Positions 54,980 to 64,000 of a DNA stretch of 64,000 nucleotides are shown in pieces (within the stretch, counting starts at the first letter, position 1; each line of letters begins with the position of its first letter). The notes under the pieces were generated by a model. The model was not told the DNA's origin. It saw nothing but the letters and a program-made list of their open reading frames with translations, and did not search any database. Source of the stretch: Flagellimonas maritima (GTDB lineage: Bacteria; Bacteroidota; Bacteroidia; Flavobacteriales; Flavobacteriaceae); assembly GCF_003269425.1 (NCBI RefSeq), contig NZ_CP030104.1, forward strand, positions 3,708,470 through 3,772,469, in the 5' to 3' direction. The position numbers and the translations under genes were made by a program.

Positions 54980-55168
54980 AATTATCTGACTGTCAACAAA
55001 AACTAATCTTTACATTAACATTATATATAAATGTAAGAATTTACATATATTTACACTACTTCCCCCTTTTTATAAAATCCATTTCAACCATGAGCCTTCC
55101 CCGGCATTAATGACACAGTCTTGGTTTGGCTATTGGTATAGTTATAAAATTATTTTAAACAAAAAATC
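54563..55168. other. Intergenic region upstream of BspA-like gene 2 and the metallo-hydrolase
   Basis: The first ~415 bases are the upstream part of repeat copy B, including the purine-rich units (54735-54870) and pyrimidine-rich units (54895-54950). The last ~190 bases are unique and very AT-rich, with repeated TTTACA/TGTAAA words around 55008-55055. No open frame of note was found. Confidence 0.6.
55010..55036. repeat. Inverted repeat TTACATT/AATGTAA
   Basis: TTACATT (55010-55016) and AATGTAA (55030-55036) form a 7-bp inverted repeat with a 13-base spacer. TTTACATATATTTACA follows directly. It could be an operator for the hydrolase gene 130 bases downstream or simply AT-rich structure. Confidence 0.4.
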
Positions 55169-56716
55169 ATGAAACACAAGTACGTTGATTTAGATGCCAA
55201 AGGCAAAGCAGTTTATCTCTATACTTATGACGAGGCCGAACAAAAACCAAAAAGAGCCAAACAAGTGCTCTGGGGCGATTGGCTTATGGTCGATGAAGGC
55301 CACGATTACAACAAAATAGGTGCAGGATGGACTGCGATAGTATGGGCGCCAAAAACAAAGCGAGAGATTTATTACATTAAAAATGAGCATACAACGGACA
55401 CCAGACCGTTGGAAATTATTTTTTTGGACGTAGGTCAAGGGGACGGTGCTGTTCTTATAACTCCAGAGGATGACCAAAACGAAAAAATAATAGTGATCGA
55501 TGCAGGCGAAGGCGGAAACATGGCGACATTTTTAAATGGACGTTTTAAAGCATACAGAGGCTTCAATTTTGAAGCTGCTGTAATCACACACCCCGATCAA
55601 GACCATTACTTGGGGTTTAAGGACATTTTCGCAGATCACAAGATTGGATTCAAGACGATATATCAAAACGGTCTGGTAGAGCGACCGGTCTCTGGAACTT
55701 TTGAAAAATTGGGAGGCATTATGGAAGACCCAGTGACAGGAGATTTTTATATCGAAAATTTAGCCACAAATAAAGCTGATATTGAAACACACTTTTCAGA
55801 TGATTCAGCATTTGGGCGAAAAAAGTTTCCTCCTGTAATGTTCAATGCACTGAACAATCCCAAAATCAAGGATTTTAGAATGCTCTCCATAGATGCCGAG
55901 CATAGCGTTCATAAAAATGGGAAAGCGTATATGCCCAATTTTCAACCAGAGCCAAGCGCATCTTATACTATTGAAGTTTTAGGACCTGTTGTGGAATATG
56001 ACGACAATAATAAACCCCGATTAAAACGAATAAGCAGTAACTATGGAAAGACCAAAAATGGACATTCCATAATTTTGAAGTTGTATTATGGAAAATACAA
56101 GGTACTTTTTGGAGGCGATTTAAATGTTCCTGCTGAAAAATATTTACTTCAACATTATGCACAACTGGAATCCTTTCCCGGAAAAGCCAATCCGAACTAT
56201 CAAGTCATGCTAAATAAAGGCGCTGAATGGTTCAGATCGGAAATCATGAAGGTTTGCCACCACGGGTCGGATAAGGTTACGGATGAATTTATGAAAGTGG
56301 TCAATCCTGCATGTTTTGTAATTTCTTCGGGCGATGAGGAAGGCCATGTACATCCAAGACCAGATCTTTTGGGAAGGTTGGGAAAATTTGGAAGGGGAAA
56401 GTCGCCCGTAATCTTATCTACAGAATTACAACGGTCCACCAGGGAATTCGAGGATGCGAAGAAAGTGGAACAATTGAAAAAACAAATCGATGAGTTGGTC
56501 GATACAGAAGAACCGTCCGAAGATTTTATTAATTCAGTAAAGGAAAATATTTCGCATTTGGGGAGGACCAATGTTGATGTATACGGCGCAGTCTATCTAA
56601 AAACCGATGGCGAACGTTTGATCACTGCATTTAAGTTCGAGGAAAATTCCGATAAAAAGAAATGGTTCTATTATGAGTATAAAATCGATGATGACGGAGA
56701 ATTACAGCTGAGCTGA
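55169..56716 (+). CDS. Stand-alone ComEC-type metallo-beta-lactamase fold hydrolase
   Basis: A 515-residue soluble protein. Residues ~1-85 are an unrecognised beta-rich domain. The hydrolase core begins IIFLDVGQGDGAVLI, as in the C-terminal domain of ComEC/Rec2. It continues with the metal motif THPDQDHYLG (HxDxDH), FGGDLN, KVCHHGSDKV and VISSGDEEGHVHP. There is no competence membrane domain and no signal peptide, so it acts in the cytoplasm. The C-terminal ~110 residues include a charged helix and a small beta domain. Nuclease or phosphodiesterase activity is plausible. It is monocistronic. Confidence 0.87.
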   Translation: MKHKYVDLDAKGKAVYLYTYDEAEQKPKRAKQVLWGDWLMVDEGHDYNKIGAGWTAIVWAPKTKREIYYIKNEHTTDTRPLEIIFLDVGQGDGAVLITPEDDQNEKIIVIDAGEGGNMATFLNGRFKAYRGFNFEAAVITHPDQDHYLGFKDIFADHKIGFKTIYQNGLVERPVSGTFEKLGGIMEDPVTGDFYIENLATNKADIETHFSDDSAFGRKKFPPVMFNALNNPKIKDFRMLSIDAEHSVHKNGKAYMPNFQPEPSASYTIEVLGPVVEYDDNNKPRLKRISSNYGKTKNGHSIILKLYYGKYKVLFGGDLNVPAEKYLLQHYAQLESFPGKANPNYQVMLNKGAEWFRSEIMKVCHHGSDKVTDEFMKVVNPACFVISSGDEEGHVHPRPDLLGRLGKFGRGKSPVILSTELQRSTREFEDAKKVEQLKKQIDELVDTEEPSEDFINSVKENISHLGRTNVDVYGAVYLKTDGERLITAFKFEENSDKKKWFYYEYKIDDDGELQLS

Positions 56717-56767
56717 TTTTTGTAAATATTTTAAATTAGGCCGTGTTAACACTACAAAAAAAATCAT

Positions 56768-56791
56768 CCTTGTCACGAGGAACTGACAAGG
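56768..56791. repeat. REP-like hairpin between the hydrolase gene and ligA
   Basis: CCTTGTC (56768-56774) and GACAAGG (56785-56791) pair around CACGAGGAAC. The wording CACGAGGAACTGACAAGG resembles the CACGAGGAACGAAG repeats I recall from Bacteroidota intergenic regions. It lies between convergent genes and may also serve as a terminator. Confidence 0.45.
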
Positions 56792-56816
56792 AAACAATTT
56801 GAACCCATAGCTCATA

Positions 56817-59761
<2,945 letters not shown>

Positions 59762-59762
59762 G

Positions 59763-60248
59763 CTATAGTTTTTTGAGCATCCAGACGGGACATGAGTAAT
59801 GTCCTGTATTTCCCATTGGGGCATCTATATATTCAAATCCATTCTTTTTGTAAAGGTTTTGGGCAGCTTTCATATAAGGCATTGTTTCCAAATAGCAATG
59901 TTCAAAGCCATATTCCCTTGCTTTTTCAAGACAGATATCGATCAGTTTTGAGCCCAAGCCCCTGCCTCTGGCCTCTTCCAAAAAATACATTTTTTGTAAT
60001 TCGCAGATATTGCCCTCATAGTTATCCAATTGGGCGATACCCGCACAACCAATAATCTTTCCTTCATCTTCAATCACAAAATAAGTGGCCTTGGGCATAT
60101 CGTAAGCCGCATACATATCATCCAAAGCCTTATCCGCGTATGCCGTTCCCACCTTTGGTACGCCCATTTCCAATAAAACTTCACGGACAACCTGCGCCAC
60201 TTCGGCATTGTCGCTACGTGTAATTTTCCTGATTTTAGCGTTGCTCAT
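59763..60248 (-). CDS. GNAT family N-acetyltransferase
   Basis: A 161-residue acetyltransferase. It has the acetyl-CoA pyrophosphate-binding motif Q/RxxGxG/A in ARGRGLGSKLIDICL (residues ~94-108), beta strand FVIEDEGKIIGCAGI, and the C-terminal YLETMPYMKAAQNLYKKNGFEYID typical of the Gcn5 fold. The substrate is unknown. It is the first gene of the minus-strand group with prmC and ligA and is divergent from ribD across 30 bases. Confidence 0.87.
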   Translation of the reverse strand: MSNAKIRKITRSDNAEVAQVVREVLLEMGVPKVGTAYADKALDDMYAAYDMPKATYFVIEDEGKIIGCAGIAQLDNYEGNICELQKMYFLEEARGRGLGSKLIDICLEKAREYGFEHCYLETMPYMKAAQNLYKKNGFEYIDAPMGNTGHYSCPVWMLKKL

Positions 60249-60274
60249 ATTGCATTTTAATTATGCTATTTTTG
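60241..60274 (+). promoter_or_regulatory. Promoter of ribD
   Basis: TTG (60241-60243), 23 bases, TATTTTTG (60267-60274) fits TTG-N17-23-TAnnTTTG. The GTG of ribD begins only five bases later, so the transcript may start at or beside its own start codon. Confidence 0.6.
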
Positions 60275-60278
60275 CGCT

Positions 60279-61331
60279 GTGAATATACATGAAAAATACA
60301 TGTTGCGGTGTATTGAACTTGGGAAAAAAGGACTTGGTTCCACAGCTCCGAACCCTATGGTAGGATGTGTGATTGTATGTAATAACAAGATTATCGGGGA
60401 AGGTTATACAAGTCCTTATGGAGGGGCTCATGCAGAGGTAAACGCCATTAATGCTGTAAAGGATAAAAGACTTCTATCCAAGGCCACACTTTATGTAACC
60501 CTTGAACCCTGCTCCCATTTTGGAAAAACACCTCCTTGCAGCGATTTGATTATTAAGTGCGGTATTCCCGAAGTAATTGTAGGACTGCAAGACCCGCACG
60601 ATAAAGTTGCAGGGGCAGGCCTAGCTAAATTAGAAGAAGCAGGGTGCAAGACCCAAGTGGGTATTCTGGAAAATGAATGTAAAAAACACCATGTAAGGTT
60701 TTTGACTTTTCAAGAAAAGAAGCGCCCATATATCATTCTAAAATGGGCCGAAACACGGGATGGCTTTATAGCTCCGGAAGAAAAACTTCGAAAAAAATCG
60801 CCAAAACCTTTTTGGATTTCCAATATCTATTCCAAACAATTGGTGCATAAATGGCGTAGCGAAGAACAGGCAATTTTAGTTGGAACGACCACGGTCTTGG
60901 CCGATAATCCTAAGTTAACGGTACGAAATTGGACCGGAAAAAATCCTTTACGCATCGTTTTGGACAAGAATCTGAAAATCCCTTTAGACTACCATGTGTT
61001 TGATGGAAATGTAAAAACCATAATTTTCACTGAGATCAATGACGCTTCAAAATATAAAGAAAGTATTTCCTATGAGTTGATTGATTTCTCGGAAGCCATT
61101 GCAAGCCAGATATGTGCTGTGCTTATTAAACACAGTATCACAAGTGTAATTATTGAAGGTGGCTCCAAAACAATTCAAACTTTTATCGATGAAGGTTTAT
61201 GGGACGAAGCACGTATTTTTAAAGGGAACATTAGCTTTGCAGGCGGAACGAAAGCCCCCATTATCCCTGGCCGTCTTTTAAGAACAACATCTGTTTTGTC
61301 AGATACTTTATCAACCTTTATAAATGATTAA
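60279..61331 (+). CDS. ribD: Bifunctional riboflavin biosynthesis deaminase/reductase RibD
   Basis: A 350-residue enzyme for two early riboflavin steps. The deaminase half has APNPMVGCVIV, zinc site HAEVNAI and PCSHFGKTPPC. The reductase half has ILKWAETRDGFIA, ILVGTTTVLADNPKLTVR and VIIEGGSKTIQTFI. The GTG start at 60279 (NIHEKYMLRC) matches the family length; the next in-frame ATG is seven codons later at 60300. Its end overlaps the HAD gene by 8 bases. Confidence 0.93.
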   Translation: MNIHEKYMLRCIELGKKGLGSTAPNPMVGCVIVCNNKIIGEGYTSPYGGAHAEVNAINAVKDKRLLSKATLYVTLEPCSHFGKTPPCSDLIIKCGIPEVIVGLQDPHDKVAGAGLAKLEEAGCKTQVGILENECKKHHVRFLTFQEKKRPYIILKWAETRDGFIAPEEKLRKKSPKPFWISNIYSKQLVHKWRSEEQAILVGTTTVLADNPKLTVRNWTGKNPLRIVLDKNLKIPLDYHVFDGNVKTIIFTEINDASKYKESISYELIDFSEAIASQICAVLIKHSITSVIIEGGSKTIQTFIDEGLWDEARIFKGNISFAGGTKAPIIPGRLLRTTSVLSDTLSTFIND

Positions 61332-61926
61332 AATCATAATTCTGGATTTTGGTGATATTTTCATTGATTTGGATAAATCTGCAACAGCAAGGTTTATGGG
61401 ACGCTTTGGATTTAAAAAGCTAACTCCGGATTTGGATGAATTGTTCAAAAATTATGAAAAAGGCCATATGAGCTCCAGAAGCTTTTTAGAAAAAGTTTCC
61501 GGCCATTTTCCAATGGCAAACGAGTTGGATTTGGTTACTGCTTGGAACTCCATTTTATTAAATTTTCCAGATGAAAGATTGAAATTTATTGAAACACTTG
61601 CAAAAGAAGAAAAGTATCGTTTATTTCTTTTGAGCAATACCAATGATATACATATTGAGTTTGTGAAAAGACAAATGGGTCTTGAGAATTTCAATCGATT
61701 TAAGAATGCCTTTGAAGCTTTCTACCTCTCTTATGAAATGGGAATGCGAAAACCAGATACGGAAATCTTTGAGTTTGTATTGAAAGAAAACAATTTAAAA
61801 GCGGAAGAAACCCTGTTTGTGGACGATACCAAAGAAAATACTGATGCCGCTTCGCATTTGGGAATAAAAACATGGAATCTTAAGGTAGGTCAAGAGGATA
61901 TTACCCAGTTAAAAGCTAAACTGTAA
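61324..61926 (+). CDS. HAD-IA family phosphatase (YihX-like)
   Basis: A 200-residue HAD hydrolase. Motif I is ILDFGDIFIDLD (the DxG form seen in YihX-type enzymes, where the second Asp of DxD is absent), motif II LFLLSNTND, motif III Lys in MRKPDTEIFEFVL, and motif IV LFVDDTKENTDAA. The helical cap is inserted after motif I. The substrate is probably a small phosphate ester. In Bacteroidota the pairing with ribD could supply the missing flavin-pathway phosphatase, but this is inference. Its stop overlaps the next ATG (TAATG). Confidence 0.87.
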   Translation: MIKIIILDFGDIFIDLDKSATARFMGRFGFKKLTPDLDELFKNYEKGHMSSRSFLEKVSGHFPMANELDLVTAWNSILLNFPDERLKFIETLAKEEKYRLFLLSNTNDIHIEFVKRQMGLENFNRFKNAFEAFYLSYEMGMRKPDTEIFEFVLKENNLKAEETLFVDDTKENTDAASHLGIKTWNLKVGQEDITQLKAKL

Positions 61927-62789
61927 TGTTAAACCTTGCGCTAAGTATCCTTTGCTCTAGTTTGATCTTTGTCATTTTCAAACTTTTCGATGTATACAAA
62001 ATACAAACACTATATGCGATTATTACCAATTATGTGGTTGCTTTCATAGTAGGGTTGGTTTTGTATGAAGGAACGGTAGATTTCAATGAGATTATAAGTA
62101 AATCGTGGTTTTTTGGCACATTGGCTCTAGGGGTATTCTTTATTCTCATTTTTAATTTAATGGCGAAGACTTCACAAATAGCAGGTGTTTCCGTAGCATC
62201 CGTGGCAACTAAAATGTCTTTGATCATGCCAGTGGTATTCGGGGTATTTCTTTATAAGGAAACGCTATCCTTTCTACAAGTTGTTGGAATTGTACTTGCA
62301 CTGGTAGCTGTATATTTTGCTTCAATGAAGGAAAAATCGGTTACCATCCCCAAAAAGGCCTTGTTGTTGCCACTTTTGGTCTTTTTAGGTTCTGGTATCA
62401 TCGATATCAGTATGAAATATTTTCAGGAACATCATTTACAACCTCGGGAAGTAGCCATATTTTCTTCGATGATATTCGGTTTTGCGGCATTGACCGGATT
62501 TATTTTCATTGGAGCCAAGGCTATCAAGACTTCGTTGAAATTGAATCTTAAAAATATTGTTGGGGGCATAGTATTGGGTGTTCCCAATTATTTTTCAATT
62601 TTTTTCTTGATACGTGCGTTACAGAATGAACACATCAGCAGTTCGGCAATATTTACTATAAATAATGTAGCGATCGTAATGTTGTCGACCCTGCTCGGCA
62701 TCACCATATTCAAAGAGAGGATGAGCCTTAAAAATTGGGGAGGTATTGCTTTGGCCGTAATCAGTATTGTTTTGGTAGCGCTATTCTGA
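61926..62789 (+). CDS. EamA (DMT superfamily) transporter
   Basis: A 287-residue membrane protein with ten hydrophobic segments and two EamA halves. The end of the first shows SLIMPVVFGVFLYKETLSFLQ and of the second AIVMLSTLLGITIFKERMSLKNWGGI, the KE(T/R)-containing helix ends typical of the family. The substrate is unknown (amino acids, nucleotides or flavin-like compounds are possible). Both ends are overlapped by neighbouring genes by one base, so it is within the ribD operon. Confidence 0.88.
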   Translation: MLNLALSILCSSLIFVIFKLFDVYKIQTLYAIITNYVVAFIVGLVLYEGTVDFNEIISKSWFFGTLALGVFFILIFNLMAKTSQIAGVSVASVATKMSLIMPVVFGVFLYKETLSFLQVVGIVLALVAVYFASMKEKSVTIPKKALLLPLLVFLGSGIIDISMKYFQEHHLQPREVAIFSSMIFGFAALTGFIFIGAKAIKTSLKLNLKNIVGGIVLGVPNYFSIFFLIRALQNEHISSSAIFTINNVAIVMLSTLLGITIFKERMSLKNWGGIALAVISIVLVALF

Positions 62790-63400
62790 TGGAGAACAAT
62801 GATACCTATAAAACAATTGCAAAAGCTTCTTCCGAAATTTTATATAAGGACAGAAAAAGTAAGTTCTTAGGGTACACTTTTCCCATAGCATCCGAAATGG
62901 ATGCCAAACAGTTTATTGAAACTTTACGAAAGAAGCACCACACTGCAAACCATGTTTGCTTTGCCTGGCAATTGGGTGAAAACATACATACTTACCGAGC
63001 CAATGATGACGGTGAACCGAACAATTCTGCAGGAATGCCCATTTATGGGCAAATCCAATCTTTTGGCGTTACCAATATTCTGGTAGCTGTTGTCCGCTAT
63101 TTTGGCGGTACAAAGCTGGGAGTTGGAGGTCTCATTCAAGCTTACCGGGCAACAGCCCAAATGGCCTTGGAAAATTCAACTATTGTAGAAAAAATTATTG
63201 AATCCCTTTTTGAGCTGCATTTTGACTATCCACAAATGGATAGAGTAATGCGCGTAATCAAACAAAAAGGAATTTCTATCGTATTACAGAAAATGGAATT
63301 GGATTGCTCAATATTGATTTCAGTAAGAAAGAGTGAAGCTGACCGTACCAAACGTCTTTTCGACGAAATGCAACGTGTTTCCATTCAAGAAAAAAACTAG
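62789..63400 (+). CDS. yigZ: YigZ/IMPACT family protein
   Basis: A 203-residue protein from ATG 62789, which overlaps the EamA TGA. The Impact N-terminal domain is clear: RKSKFLGYTFPI, HHTANHVCFAW, DDGEPNNSAGMPI and VRYFGGTKLGVGGLIQAYR. A C-terminal DUF1949-like domain follows. Members bind ribosomes or nucleic acids, with an uncertain role. The open frame from 62735 is EamA sequence in another phase. Its TAG shares the palindrome CTAG with the convergent thioesterase stop. Confidence 0.92.
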   Translation: MENNDTYKTIAKASSEILYKDRKSKFLGYTFPIASEMDAKQFIETLRKKHHTANHVCFAWQLGENIHTYRANDDGEPNNSAGMPIYGQIQSFGVTNILVAVVRYFGGTKLGVGGLIQAYRATAQMALENSTIVEKIIESLFELHFDYPQMDRVMRVIKQKGISIVLQKMELDCSILISVRKSEADRTKRLFDEMQRVSIQEKN

Positions 63401-63795
63401 AAATTTATCTTTTCGAAAATGTAATCCGGACATTTCAAAGGTCTGTTCGTGTGCTTATCCATAAAAGCCAAAACAGTGTTTGCTTCAGCCAATAGTTCCT
63501 TAGTTTCGTTATAGATTTTATAGTCGAACTCAATCTTTACCAAAGGTTGTTTTTTAAGCGTTGTCTCTACTGTAATCAAATCATCATAAAGAGCGGATTT
63601 TTTGTAATCAATATGCAAAGAAATCACCGGTAGCATTATTCCATTTTCTTCCATGCTCTTATAAGTAACCCCCAAAGCCCTTAACCACTCTACCCTGCCC
63701 ATTTCCAAATATTGTGCATAGTTACCATGATATACTATGCCCATTTGGTCGGTTTCCCCATAACGGACTCTAAAAGAAAATGAATTTTGTCTCAT
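63397..63795 (-). CDS. Acyl-CoA thioesterase, YbgC/4HBT type
   Basis: A 132-residue hotdog thioesterase. It has the YbgC-type N-terminus RVRYGETDQMGIVYHGNYAQYLEMGRVEW, with the catalytic Asp in TDQMG and the conserved YHGNY, then HIDYKKSALYDD. In many Flavobacteriaceae a gene of this kind lies directly upstream of and divergent from dnaA, which agrees with the sequence to its right. Confidence 0.9.
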   Translation of the reverse strand: MRQNSFSFRVRYGETDQMGIVYHGNYAQYLEMGRVEWLRALGVTYKSMEENGIMLPVISLHIDYKKSALYDDLITVETTLKKQPLVKIEFDYKIYNETKELLAEANTVLAFMDKHTNRPLKCPDYIFEKINF

Positions 63796-64000
63796 ATATT
63801 AAATGAAAAATGATATATTTAAAGGCTTGGTTAATATTAAGGAAACATGCGAAAAAAAAATAGAATATTCAACCACTAAATCATTTTTTTTTTCAAAGAT
63901 TTGTTCACATATTTGTCGCATCCAATGAGCATCTAATTTCCCCTTAGGTGTTTTAATTTATAGCTTTAAGCTAACCAACAAAAACTAAGGAAAAACTTTT
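63796..64000. other. Intergenic region, probable dnaA leader/origin edge
   Basis: These 205 bases have no gene. They are AT-rich, with long A and T runs (63853-63895) and TTGTTCACA at 63901-63909, one mismatch from the DnaA box TTATNCACA. The right end AACTAAGGAAAAACTTTT is the kind of A-rich leader that precedes a start codon. That dnaA follows is inferred from gene order in related genomes. Confidence 0.4.

Overview
The window is chromosomal DNA of a member of the Bacteroidota, almost certainly a marine-type Flavobacteriaceae. The signs are low G+C, many lipoproteins with Bacteroidota lipoboxes, AT-rich leaders without Shine-Dalgarno motifs, -7 boxes of the form TAnnTTTG, a YtxJ protein (bacillithiol users), an RprXY-like two-component pair, and the gene string DUF6913-dapA-bamD-rpoZ-coaBC-DUF4835-recN-fabI. 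Species cannot be fixed from the sequence alone.

Layout. 1-9 kb: end of pheT, a fasciclin protein, a YbiT-type ABC-F ATPase, a thioredoxin-fold lipoprotein, transaldolase, an SDR, the SRP RNA gene, and a coupled trio (glutaminyl cyclase, thioesterase, lipoprotein). 10-14 kb: a signalling block with a LytTR regulator carrying a degenerate receiver, a 59-residue acidic lipoprotein, and a TPR-lipoprotein histidine kinase with its LuxR-type partner. 14-25 kb: glyA, a lipoprotein behind a sigma-54-like promoter, ytxJ, clpB, a TetR regulator, a collagen-like lipoprotein, a histidine phosphatase, smpB and pcm. 25-32.6 kb: a probable operon (Gfo/Idh oxidoreductase, 3-hydroxyacyl-CoA dehydrogenase, DUF1015, yggS, a DEDDh exonuclease/GIY-YIG fusion, a K+ channel, miaA, gluconokinase). 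32.7-36.3 kb: M13 peptidase and gluconate permease. 36.4-42.2 kb (minus): rprY-rprX, coaE, a YbbR protein, a glycosyltransferase, fabI. 42.4-48.9 kb (minus): recN to DUF6913. 49-50.7 kb: a 5'-nucleotidase split over two genes.

50.7-56.8 kb is the accessory part. It holds two tandem BspA-like surface lipoproteins whose 5' halves and upstream regions form a ~1.15 kb near-identical, G+C-rich direct repeat while their 3' halves have diverged, followed by a lone ComEC-type metallo-hydrolase. 56.8-64 kb returns to housekeeping: ligA, prmC (with an in-frame repeat insertion), a GNAT enzyme, ribD, a HAD hydrolase, an EamA transporter, yigZ and a thioesterase. The right edge looks like the leader of dnaA, which would lie just outside.

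The most unusual items are the mosaic BspA-like pair and its purine-rich upstream repeats, the repeat element inside prmC, the TTAAC direct repeats spaced by 11 bases upstream of several genes, the degenerate receiver, and the lone ComEC-like hydrolase. No CRISPR array, tRNA, rRNA, transposase or phage gene was seen.
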